The notes: a model not told the origin generated them from the letters alone. Counted from the stretch's first letter, positions 1 to 5,455 are shown. The stretch: 5,455 nt of DNA from Prosthecobacter debontii (GCA_945883455.1 CAMCXJ010000138.1:1-5455); one strand, 5' to 3'. A program made the numbers and translations.

Positions 1-43
1 CGGCTTCTTCCCCCAACCTAAGCAATAAGCCGGCCACAGGCGC

Positions 44-67
44 GGCTCTCCAGTAGGCTCTCCAGTA
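44..67. repeat. perfect 12-bp tandem duplication in front of the hydrolase gene
   Basis: The unit GGCTCTCCAGTA occurs twice head to tail with no spacer (44-55 and 56-67). The second copy ends 6 nt before the ATG of the hydrolase gene. This is seen directly. With only two identical units it is most simply a recent slippage duplication. It lies in what must be the 5' untranslated or promoter-proximal region of that gene, so it could affect expression, but neither copy contains an obvious Shine-Dalgarno core or an inverted repeat typical of an operator. Confidence 0.85.
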
Positions 68-73
68 ACGAAC

Positions 74-991
74 ATGCTCGATTTCCTTAAAGATTTCCCG
101 CCCGTCCGCGAACCGGAATTTTGGGAACATGCGCCGGGGCTTTCGCTCGCGTGGAACGAATTCGGCGCTCCCGATGGCGCTCCCGTTTTTTACTACCACG
201 GCTGGCCGAGCTCACGTTTGCAGGCGCGGCTCGCCCATCATCTCGCGGCGGAGCGCGGGCTGCGGCTCATCGCGATGGATCGGCCCGGGATGGGGAAATC
301 GACGCTCGTTCGCGACCGCAAGCTGGAAGATTGGCCGGATTTGATGGTGCGTTTTGCGGATCATCTCGGGATCGTAAAATTCGGGCAGCTCGGCGTTTCC
401 GGCGGCGGGCCGTATGTGCTGGCGGGCGCTGTGATGATCCCGGAACGGCTCACCCGTTCTGTCGTGCTCGCAGGGATGGTTCCGCTGCCGCTGTTAGGCC
501 ATGGCAGGAGGGGATTGCACCCGCTTTACCGCATGCTGATCCCGCTGCGGAAATTGCCCGCGCCGCTTTTCACACTTGGGTTTAAAGCCGCCGCGCTCGC
601 CTGCAAATGCCAGCCGGATGTCCCTCCGATGTCGCTTTTGCTGCGCAGCCTCGCCGAAGAGGACAGGGCCATCATTCAGGGGATCCCGGGGATCTGGGAT
701 GTACTTACGAAAAGTTTCACCGAAGGCGTCTGCGGCCCATCCGGAGGGCGGGGCGTGATGACGGATTCAGAAATCTACCTGCGCATGCCCGGCTTCAAGG
801 CGGAGGAAAACACCCACACTATCCACTACTGGCACGGCGCGGATGACAAAAACATCCCGATCTCGCTGGTCGAAAGGCTTTGCGAAATTTTGCCCCGCGC
901 GGAGCTTGAGGCCGTGGATGGTCTCGGCCATTTCTCGCTCGCCGTGCTGCGCGCCGAAGCGGCCCTCGATTATCTGAAAGGACATGCCTGA
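74..991 (+). CDS. alpha/beta-fold hydrolase
   Basis: A 305-residue cytoplasmic hydrolase of the alpha/beta superfamily, probably an esterase or related enzyme; the substrate cannot be read from the sequence. The fold's landmarks occur in order. HGWPSS (42-47) is the oxyanion-hole loop after strand 3. DRPGMG (69-74) is typical of this family. GVSGGG (107-112) is the nucleophile elbow with Ser109. A longer, less conserved stretch at about 135-235 would be the lid domain. HGADDKNIP (254-262) supplies the acid, Asp257 or Asp258, and GHFS (285-288) supplies His286. The triad is therefore complete and the length is normal. No signal peptide is visible. The ATG at 74 is the first in-frame start giving a full N-terminal strand; no Shine-Dalgarno site precedes it, and a 12-bp tandem repeat does. 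The stop overlaps the start of the rhomboid gene by 8 bp, so the two are probably cotranscribed, but no functional link is evident. Confidence 0.93.
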   Translation: MLDFLKDFPPVREPEFWEHAPGLSLAWNEFGAPDGAPVFYYHGWPSSRLQARLAHHLAAERGLRLIAMDRPGMGKSTLVRDRKLEDWPDLMVRFADHLGIVKFGQLGVSGGGPYVLAGAVMIPERLTRSVVLAGMVPLPLLGHGRRGLHPLYRMLIPLRKLPAPLFTLGFKAAALACKCQPDVPPMSLLLRSLAEEDRAIIQGIPGIWDVLTKSFTEGVCGPSGGRGVMTDSEIYLRMPGFKAEENTHTIHYWHGADDKNIPISLVERLCEILPRAELEAVDGLGHFSLAVLRAEAALDYLKGHA

Positions 992-1847
992 AACCGAACA
1001 AGCCGACGAAGAGCAATGGGTCGATGTCGCCCGTTTCCCCAGCCTAGATGAGGCTCAGGAAAACGCCCTCGTCGCGCTCGCGATGGGCGAGGCGATCCGC
1101 GTCGATCATGGCGAGGTGCCCGGCGAGTTCGAACTCCGCGTGGAGCCTGCCGCCGCGCCGCGTGTGTCCGAGGAGCTGCGCGGATACGCCGCCGAGGCCG
1201 AGGTGAAACTACCGCCGCCCCTCGTTTCCACAAGCTGGTCGCATCATCCCGCCGGCGCACTCCACTACCTCGTCTGGGCGGCGGTGCTGCTGTTCGTTTT
1301 CCACCAACAATCGCAAGATCCCACTCTCGCGGATCGCTACGCCTCATCCAGCATCGGCCTCATCGCACACGGCGAATGGTGGCGGCCTTTCACTGCGCTT
1401 TTCCTCCACGGCGATGGCGGCCACATCCTCGGCAATCTCGCATCCGGCGCGGTCTTCGGTGCGCTGGTTTCAAAATCCATCGGCCCGCGGAATGGCTGGG
1501 CGATGATCCTGCTCTCCGGAACCTTGGGCAACGCGATCACCTCTGCCGTCACTTATCCCAAGCCCTTCGTTTCGCTCGGCGCATCCACCGCCGTGTTTGG
1601 CGCATTGGGGATACTCTCCGGCATCGGACTGGTGGAAAATTTCCGCGAGGAACTCCGCATGCCATGGATGCGCGTGCTGGCACCGCTGCTCGCGGGCTTG
1701 GTCTTGCTAGGCTGGCTCGGCGGCGCGGCACCCGGCGCGGGCGTCGATGTCTTCGGGCACGTGTTCGGATTTTCCGCCGGTGTGCTGTTAGGCGCGGCTT
1801 GCCGTTATTTTGATTCCACCGAGGCGGCCCTCATGCGCCGCCCGTAA
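984..1847 (+). CDS. rhomboid-family intramembrane serine protease
   Basis: A 287-residue membrane protease that would cut transmembrane substrates within the inner membrane. Residues 1-90 form a soluble acidic region containing an alpha/beta-looking segment (about 12-72). It resembles in pattern the small N-terminal domain of GlpG or DUF2007-type domains; that resemblance is inference. About six hydrophobic segments follow (roughly 93-107, 135-160, 172-190, 197-217, 231-247 and 256-273). The hallmark WWRPFTALFLHGDGGHILGN spans 132-151 and provides the HxxxN pair, His147 and Asn151. The catalytic serine is Ser201 in GAST (199-202), where most rhomboids have GxSG. The catalytic His259 lies in GHVFG (258-262). 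The dyad is intact, so activity is expected. The ATG at 984 overlaps the hydrolase stop; an AAAGGA at 977-982 precedes it by only 1 nt, so translational coupling is likely. The last 43 bp overlap the antiporter gene on the other strand. Confidence 0.93.
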   Translation: MPETEQADEEQWVDVARFPSLDEAQENALVALAMGEAIRVDHGEVPGEFELRVEPAAAPRVSEELRGYAAEAEVKLPPPLVSTSWSHHPAGALHYLVWAAVLLFVFHQQSQDPTLADRYASSSIGLIAHGEWWRPFTALFLHGDGGHILGNLASGAVFGALVSKSIGPRNGWAMILLSGTLGNAITSAVTYPKPFVSLGASTAVFGALGILSGIGLVENFREELRMPWMRVLAPLLAGLVLLGWLGGAAPGAGVDVFGHVFGFSAGVLLGAACRYFDSTEAALMRRP

Positions 1848-3079
1848 ACCATCTCAAATACCGGCGATGCCATCAGCGTCGTGACGATCGCCATCACCAC
1901 GAGGATCGAAAACAGCGCCTCGCCGATGATGCCGTGCTGGAGGCCGATGTTGATGATGATCAGCTCCATCAGACCCCGCGCGTTCATCAGCGTGCCGACG
2001 GCGAGCGAGGTCGCGTTGTCCTCACCGTTGAGGCGCGCGGCGGCCCAGCAGGCGACTCCTTTTCCGAAAATCGATGCGATCAGGATCACCAGGCCGACGA
2101 GCAGCAGCCCCGGATCGACCAGCACATCGAGCTTGGTGTTGAGTCCGGAAAAGGTGAAGAACATCGGCAGCAGGAACACCACCGCGAAGGGTTCGATCTT
2201 GCGGCGGATGTCTTCCGCATAAACGCCGCGCGGCATGGCGATGCCCAGGATGAACCCACCGAACACCGCATGCACGCCGATGATATCCGCATACCAAGCC
2301 GACGCGCAGAACAGCGCCAGCGTGACGGCCATCATCGGATGGGAAACCTCTCCGTCTCTCTCCGCCTTGCGGCCCAGCCCGGCGAGTAGCCTTTTCCCCA
2401 CCGTCAGCATCAACACGCCATAGAGTATCGAGCCTCCGATCGCGATCACCTCCGCGCCGATGCTGATCCCGCCGATCTGCAACGGCTGCGAGGCGCCGAA
2501 TGACGCCAACACGAAGGCGAGCACGCACCAGGCGGCGGCGTCGTCGATGGCTCCTGCCGCCAGCGCGAGGGTGCCCAGCGGTGTGCCGGAAAGCCCCCTT
2601 TCCGAAATGATCCGCGCCAGCATCGGGAATGCCGTGATCGCGATCGCCGCGCCGAGGAACAGCGCTCCCTCGAAATACCGAACCTTCGGCGTGAAGATGC
2701 CCGGCACATCGATCAGCCACAGCACCAGCAGCGCGCCTAGAATGAAGGGAACCACCATGCCCGCCACGGAAACGCTCGCCGCGCTGCGTATCCTTGTCCG
2801 GAAATGATCTGTGCGGAACTCCAGCCCCACGAGAAACATGTAGAGCCCCACTCCGAGCTGCCCGCCCGCATACAGGATACCGCGCGATTCCTTGGTGAAA
2901 ATGAGCTCCGTCGATCCCGGCCAGACCAACCCCAACAGCGACGGCCCGAGCATCACGCCCGCGATCATTTCCCCCACCACCTGCGGCTGCCCGATGCGTT
3001 TCGCGGCCATCCCCACCAAACGGCAGACGATCAGGATGATCGCCATCTGCAAGAAAAACGAGGCCGAGAGCGCATGCAT
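1805..3079 (-). CDS. cation:proton antiporter (CPA family, Na+/H+ exchanger domain)
   Basis: A 424-residue inner-membrane antiporter exchanging Na+ or K+ for protons. About 12-13 hydrophobic segments fill the protein. Family signatures are QPQVVGEMIAGVMLGPSLLG (31-50), a helix with ITAFPMLARIISERG (148-162), AGAIDDAAAW (175-184) with the ion-binding Asp179-Asp180 pair, GVHAVFGGFILG (268-279), LPMFFTFSGL (304-313) and NARGLMELI (366-374). It ends soon after the last membrane helix and lacks the TrkA-N (RCK) domain of KefB/KefC. The ion specificity cannot be read; the Asp-Asp pair is commoner in CPA2 members. The ATG at 3079 is preferred because the open frame beyond it (to 3274) is low-complexity and runs into the divergent tonB-like gene. 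A CTG at 3109, 13 nt after the purine tract GGAGGGGGAGG (minus strand, 3133-3123), is an alternative that would add ten residues. Its 3' end overlaps the rhomboid gene by 43 bp, tail to tail. Confidence 0.93.
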   Translation of the reverse strand: MHALSASFFLQMAIILIVCRLVGMAAKRIGQPQVVGEMIAGVMLGPSLLGLVWPGSTELIFTKESRGILYAGGQLGVGLYMFLVGLEFRTDHFRTRIRSAASVSVAGMVVPFILGALLVLWLIDVPGIFTPKVRYFEGALFLGAAIAITAFPMLARIISERGLSGTPLGTLALAAGAIDDAAAWCVLAFVLASFGASQPLQIGGISIGAEVIAIGGSILYGVLMLTVGKRLLAGLGRKAERDGEVSHPMMAVTLALFCASAWYADIIGVHAVFGGFILGIAMPRGVYAEDIRRKIEPFAVVFLLPMFFTFSGLNTKLDVLVDPGLLLVGLVILIASIFGKGVACWAAARLNGEDNATSLAVGTLMNARGLMELIIINIGLQHGIIGEALFSILVVMAIVTTLMASPVFEMVYGRRMRAASVESK

Positions 3080-3177
3080 GTGCGGAAGAGAAGCGATGTT
3101 CGGCGGCAGGTAAAGGACGAAGCCTCCCCCTCCAAACCCGCCGTTGCAAGAGAGCCGGGAACAGATTAAAGGAAACC
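3080..3177. other. divergent intergenic region between antiporter and tonB-like operon
   Basis: This 98-bp gap separates two divergently oriented genes and must hold the start signals of the minus-strand antiporter and of the plus-strand tonB-like operon, unless one promoter lies inside a coding region. I see no convincing paired -35/-10 boxes on either strand and no strong operator-like palindrome. A purine-rich GGAGGGGGAGG on the minus strand (3133-3123) and an AAAGGA on the plus strand (3168-3173) are the only clear ribosome-binding-like elements. Confidence 0.6.
3168..3173 (+). promoter_or_regulatory. Shine-Dalgarno site of the tonB-like gene
   Basis: AAAGGA lies 4 nt before the ATG at 3178. 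It is the only plausibly spaced ribosome-binding site in the window: the hydrolase, exbB-like and exbD-like starts have none, and the rhomboid one is only 1 nt from its ATG. It supports the ATG at 3178 as the true start of the operon's first gene. Confidence 0.6.
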
Positions 3178-4323
3178 ATGCTCGGTGCGGATGCAAAAAG
3201 CGGAACGGACGACGCACGCCTGTGGGCGGTCGCGCTCTGCGTATCCGTCGTGCTGAACCTGCTGCTGCTCGCATGGGTCAGCATCGAGGCGATCCAGTCC
3301 GAGCTGGCGCGGAAAAATAAGCCGCCGGTTGTCTTCCAGCCCGAGCAGACGGTGCAAATTTTCCCTGAAATGCTGGAGCGCATCGAGGAAGTCCCGGTCG
3401 CCGCCGCGAAGCCGCCCGAAGCACCGCCCGAGTTCACCCGCACCTCCCCGGAACAGAAAAGCGCCGAGCCGCCCGCCAGCCGCCGCTACATCGGCGAGCG
3501 CAACACCCAAGCCACCAGCGACCGCGCACCTACCTCCGAGGACAACTCCATCTCCCAGGCCGGCCGCGAAGCCCGTCCCGAGGAGGCGCCGGAAACCACC
3601 GAAAGCCGCTATCAGGACGGTAAGCTCAACACTCCCGATTCCGTCCCCACTCTCCCCGCCGAGGCCGCGCCCCTTTCCCCGGAACCTCCCGAAATGACAA
3701 AAGCGGAGACTGCCAAGGGAGAGAAAAGCCCCGAACCCGGCGATGCCGAAAAGGCCGAAACCGCCATCCGCGAAAAGATCCTCGACGGCCCCAACCCCAT
3801 CGACACCCCCGTCACGAAAAGCGAGGTGATCGAAGGCATGAAGCCGCGCGAGGAAACCAAAGCCCGCGATGGCGCATCCGATGCCTTGGCCGAGAAAAAA
3901 TCCAAGGAGCTGCCCAAACCCAAACCCAAGCCTGTTTCGGATCCTGCCTTCACCGGAAACCAGAGCAAGACCGCCATCCAGGGAAATATCTCACGCAACG
4001 GCCAAAGCGCGCTCGACGTCTCCGATTCCCCGATGGGCCGCTACCAGGCGCAGATCAGCCGCGCCGTGGAGCTGGAGTGGCAGCGCAACTGCGTGAAGCA
4101 CCGCGATTTCATCACCCCCGGCTACCTCACCGTCCGCTTCTTCGTGGCCGATGATGGCCGCGTGAAAAGCGTCCAGTTTCTTGGCGACAGCGAGACCGGA
4201 GAGGTGCAGAAAGGGTTCACGCTTAATGCGATCCGCAACGCCCCCATCCCGTCCATGCCCTCCGCCGTGAAAAAGGAAATGGGCGGCGATGCCCTCGAAC
4301 TCATCTTCAACTTTTATTTCTAA
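3178..4323 (+). CDS. TonB/TolA-like energy transducer protein
   Basis: A 381-residue periplasm-spanning protein that would carry energy from the ExbB/ExbD-like proton channel to an outer-membrane or periplasmic partner. A short cytoplasmic start is followed by one membrane anchor (about 15-37) with no signal-peptidase site evident. Residues about 45-255 form a spacer rich in Pro, Glu, Lys, Ala and Ser, including the Lys-Pro run PKPKPKP (246-252). A globular domain (about 285-381) closes it. That domain starts with GRYQAQISRAVELEWQR (287-303), continues with GYLTVRFFVADDGRVKSVQF (315-334), and has LNAIRNAPIPSMPS (349-362) near the end. This order of helix, strands and a proline-rich helix cap resembles TolA domain III as much as the TonB C-terminal domain, and the TonB-typical YP motif is absent. 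Gene order with exbB- and exbD-like genes supports the role. An AAAGGA site fixes the start. Calling it tonB or tolA would be a guess, so no symbol is given. Confidence 0.85.
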   Translation: MLGADAKSGTDDARLWAVALCVSVVLNLLLLAWVSIEAIQSELARKNKPPVVFQPEQTVQIFPEMLERIEEVPVAAAKPPEAPPEFTRTSPEQKSAEPPASRRYIGERNTQATSDRAPTSEDNSISQAGREARPEEAPETTESRYQDGKLNTPDSVPTLPAEAAPLSPEPPEMTKAETAKGEKSPEPGDAEKAETAIREKILDGPNPIDTPVTKSEVIEGMKPREETKARDGASDALAEKKSKELPKPKPKPVSDPAFTGNQSKTAIQGNISRNGQSALDVSDSPMGRYQAQISRAVELEWQRNCVKHRDFITPGYLTVRFFVADDGRVKSVQFLGDSETGEVQKGFTLNAIRNAPIPSMPSAVKKEMGGDALELIFNFYF

Positions 4324-4334
4324 CAACAACACGC

Positions 4335-4976
4335 ATGGACCTTCTAGCGATCAGCACCACCGAGGCGACCCTCGAATTCCTCAAGAAAGGCGGAGTCTTT
4401 ATGATTCCACTCATCCTCTGCTCCATCGCGGGAGTCACGGCGATCGGCTTCAAAGCGATGTCGCTCGGACTTTCCCGCACCGTCCCGGACGGCTTGGCGC
4501 GCGGCATGGCCAACATCAACTCGGGTGACACCGATCCGGTCGTCCGCGAACTGAAGCAGGGCGGCAGCGCGCTCGCCCGCCTCGGTGCGGTGGCGCTCCG
4601 CCATCAAGGCAAGCCCACCGAGGACATCACCCGCGCCGTCGAGTCCTCCGCCCGCGAGGAGGTCGTGAAAATGCACGCCGGCATCGGTTTGCTCGATGTG
4701 GTCATCACCGTCGCGCCTCTGCTCGGTCTGCTCGGCACCGCCTCCGGCCTCGTCACCATTTTTCAAGGCCTCGGGGAAACCACCGACCACCTCGCCATCG
4801 CCCGCGGCATCGCCGAGGCGCTCAATACCACCATCTTCGGCCTTGCCATCGCCGTGCCCTGCGTGATCGCCCACAGCTATTTCACCCGCCGCATCGAGCG
4901 CCTCACCGCCCGCATGGAATCCGTCCTCGCCGATTTCGTCTCCGCCCGCTCCCACCAAACCCCGCCCGCAAACTGA
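4335..4976 (+). CDS. MotA/TolQ/ExbB-type proton channel protein
   Basis: A 213-residue inner-membrane subunit that forms the pentameric channel of ExbBD/TolQR motors, using proton flow to drive the neighbouring transducer. Three membrane segments are visible: about 21-44, 118-142 and 163-184. The long stretch between the first two is the cytoplasmic domain of the family. The signature APLLGLLGTASGLVTIFQGL (127-146) holds the conserved pore Thr135, and IAEALNTTIFGLAIAVP (159-175) holds the second conserved threonine (Thr165/166) and proline. The length is slightly below the 230-244 residues of E. coli TolQ and ExbB, because both ends are short. It starts 11 bp after the tonB-like stop without a Shine-Dalgarno site and ends 1 bp before the exbD-like gene, so it is the middle gene of an operon. 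ExbB and TolQ cannot be told apart here. Confidence 0.95.
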   Translation: MDLLAISTTEATLEFLKKGGVFMIPLILCSIAGVTAIGFKAMSLGLSRTVPDGLARGMANINSGDTDPVVRELKQGGSALARLGAVALRHQGKPTEDITRAVESSAREEVVKMHAGIGLLDVVITVAPLLGLLGTASGLVTIFQGLGETTDHLAIARGIAEALNTTIFGLAIAVPCVIAHSYFTRRIERLTARMESVLADFVSARSHQTPPAN

Positions 4977-4977
4977 G

Positions 4978-5394
4978 ATGCAATTCCACCGCGTCCAGCG
5001 CCGCCGGGCCGAGGTGCCCATCGTGCCGATGATCGACATCCTGTTCATCCTGCTCGTCTTTTTCATCGTCTCCACGACTTTCAAGAAACCCCGCGAGATC
5101 CTCCAGATCGAGCTGCCCACCATCCGCGAAATCCCCTCCGAAACCGTCACCGACACGCGCTCCGTCATCGCCGTAGATGCCACCGGAAACATCACCCTCG
5201 ACGCCCTCGCCGTCCCCGAGGGCTTGCTCGGCAACTACCTGAAAGCCTACCAGAAACAGAACCCCGGCCGGAAACTTGAGCTCGAGGCCGACCGCCGCCT
5301 GCCCCTCGAAAGGTTGTTAGAAATCTGGGACGCCCTCGGCAAAGCCGGCATTTCCATCAACGATGTCCCGGCGCGGATCAAGGTGGGGAAATAG
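4978..5394 (+). CDS. ExbD/TolR-type biopolymer transport protein
   Basis: A 138-residue subunit with a short cytoplasmic start, one membrane helix (about 18-36) and a periplasmic domain (about 40-138). It dimerises inside the ExbB/TolQ pentamer. The family hallmark VPIVPMIDILFILLVFFIVS (13-32) carries Asp20, which corresponds to the essential proton-carrying aspartate of ExbD (Asp25) and TolR (Asp23). The periplasmic part has the expected pattern of strand, LxxL helix and strand: VIAVDATGNITLD (63-75), a helix near 81-93, LELEADRRLPLERLLEIW (100-117) and a final KAGISINDV (122-130). The length matches the family. The ATG lies 1 bp after the stop of the exbB-like gene, so coupled translation is likely; no independent ribosome-binding site is seen. 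It appears to be the last gene of the operon within the window, with only 61 bp following. Confidence 0.95.
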   Translation: MQFHRVQRRRAEVPIVPMIDILFILLVFFIVSTTFKKPREILQIELPTIREIPSETVTDTRSVIAVDATGNITLDALAVPEGLLGNYLKAYQKQNPGRKLELEADRRLPLERLLEIWDALGKAGISINDVPARIKVGK

Positions 5395-5405
5395 GCGTGA
5401 CCTTG

Positions 5406-5441
5406 CCTCTTGCAGGATCAAAGAGGGTCGTTTAAACTTTT
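5406..5441 (+). terminator. weak candidate terminator after the exbD-like gene
   Basis: CCTCTT (5406-5411) can pair with AAGAGG (5421-5426) over a 9-nt loop, 11 bp after the exbD-like stop. The hairpin is followed by T-containing sequence, TTT at 5431-5433 and TTTT at 5438-5441, rather than by an uninterrupted T run. The stem has only six pairs and the T tract is split by AAAC, so this is a weak call. Position right after the last operon gene is the main support. Confidence 0.25.
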
Positions 5442-5455
5442 ACGTGTTACCTCAA

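Noticed and set aside
1..43. Tail of an upstream gene at the left edge
   Set aside because: Stop triplets occur (TAA at 20-22 and 27-29), but too little sequence is present to show a coding frame, so no partial gene is called.
1819..1835. A 17-bp near-repeat of the start of the exbB-like gene (4358-4374), CCACCGAGGCGGCCCTC against CCACCGAGGCGACCCTC
   Set aside because: Both lie in coding sequence for similar short peptides (STEAAL and TTEATL) with the same GC-rich codons; nothing flanking matches, so chance is the simplest explanation.
3101..3143. Inverted repeat CGGCGG / CCGCCG in the divergent intergenic region
   Set aside because: Only six pairs over a 31-nt loop in GC-rich DNA; such matches are expected by chance and the flanks do not extend the stem.
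3144..3172. Possible promoter for the tonB-like gene: TTGCAA at 3144 with GATTAA at 3164
   Set aside because: The spacing is only 14 bp and the -10-like box would overlap the ribosome-binding site, leaving no leader. A TTTAAT on the minus strand (3170-3165) has no matching -35 either.
3080..3274. N-terminal extension of the antiporter up to 3274
   Set aside because: The extra residues are Arg/Pro/Gly-rich without family similarity and would overlap the divergent tonB-like gene by 97 bp; the conserved first helix begins just after the ATG at 3079.
2022..3443. A long open frame of 473 codons on the minus strand overlapping the antiporter in another frame
   Set aside because: Its translation is Arg/Gly/His-rich with no recognisable domain or membrane segments, and it runs into the tonB-like gene. 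It is the high-GC shadow of the antiporter, whose own frame carries all family motifs.
4344..5234. A 296-codon minus-strand open frame opposite the exbB/exbD-like genes
   Set aside because: Composition is typical of an antisense shadow (Gly/Asp/Ala-rich, no motif), and both genes on the plus strand are unmistakable.

Overview
The window is a compact, GC-rich bacterial segment (roughly 60% GC by eye) with six complete genes and very little non-coding DNA. The best guess at the host is a member of the Verrucomicrobiota. This rests on the architecture of the TonB/TolA-like protein and its place ahead of an ExbB/ExbD pair, on the GC-rich codon use, and on the scarcity of Shine-Dalgarno sites. It is an inference from remembered families, not a search result.

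Left part, 1-1847, plus strand: an alpha/beta-fold hydrolase with a full catalytic set (74-991) overlaps by 8 bp the start of a rhomboid-family intramembrane serine protease (984-1847). The protease carries a soluble N-terminal domain reminiscent of the GlpG N-terminal domain. A perfect 12-bp tandem duplication (44-67) sits just in front of the hydrolase.

Middle part, 1805-3079, minus strand: a CPA-type monovalent cation:proton antiporter converges on the rhomboid gene. The two coding regions overlap tail to tail by 43 bp, leaving no room for a separate intergenic terminator. The antiporter diverges from the next operon across about 98 bp (3080-3177).

Right part, 3178-5394, plus strand: a tight three-gene operon encodes a proton-motive-force energy transducer. 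It consists of a TonB/TolA-like protein with one N-terminal membrane anchor, a long Pro/Glu/Lys/Ala-rich spacer and a C-terminal receptor-side domain, followed by an ExbB/TolQ-type channel subunit and an ExbD/TolR-type stator subunit. The first two genes are 11 bp apart and the last two 1 bp apart. Together they would convert the inner-membrane proton gradient into force across the periplasm, either for TonB-dependent uptake or for Tol-like envelope maintenance. No receptor, tolB or pal gene is in the window to decide between these. A weak hairpin follows exbD near the right edge.

I see no mobile element, CRISPR array, tRNA, rRNA or clearly new system. The gene families are ordinary. The points worth a second look are the overlapping convergent gene ends, the start of the antiporter, the rhomboid N-terminal domain and GxST active-site variant, and the mixed TonB/TolA character with a non-repetitive island inside the transducer's spacer.
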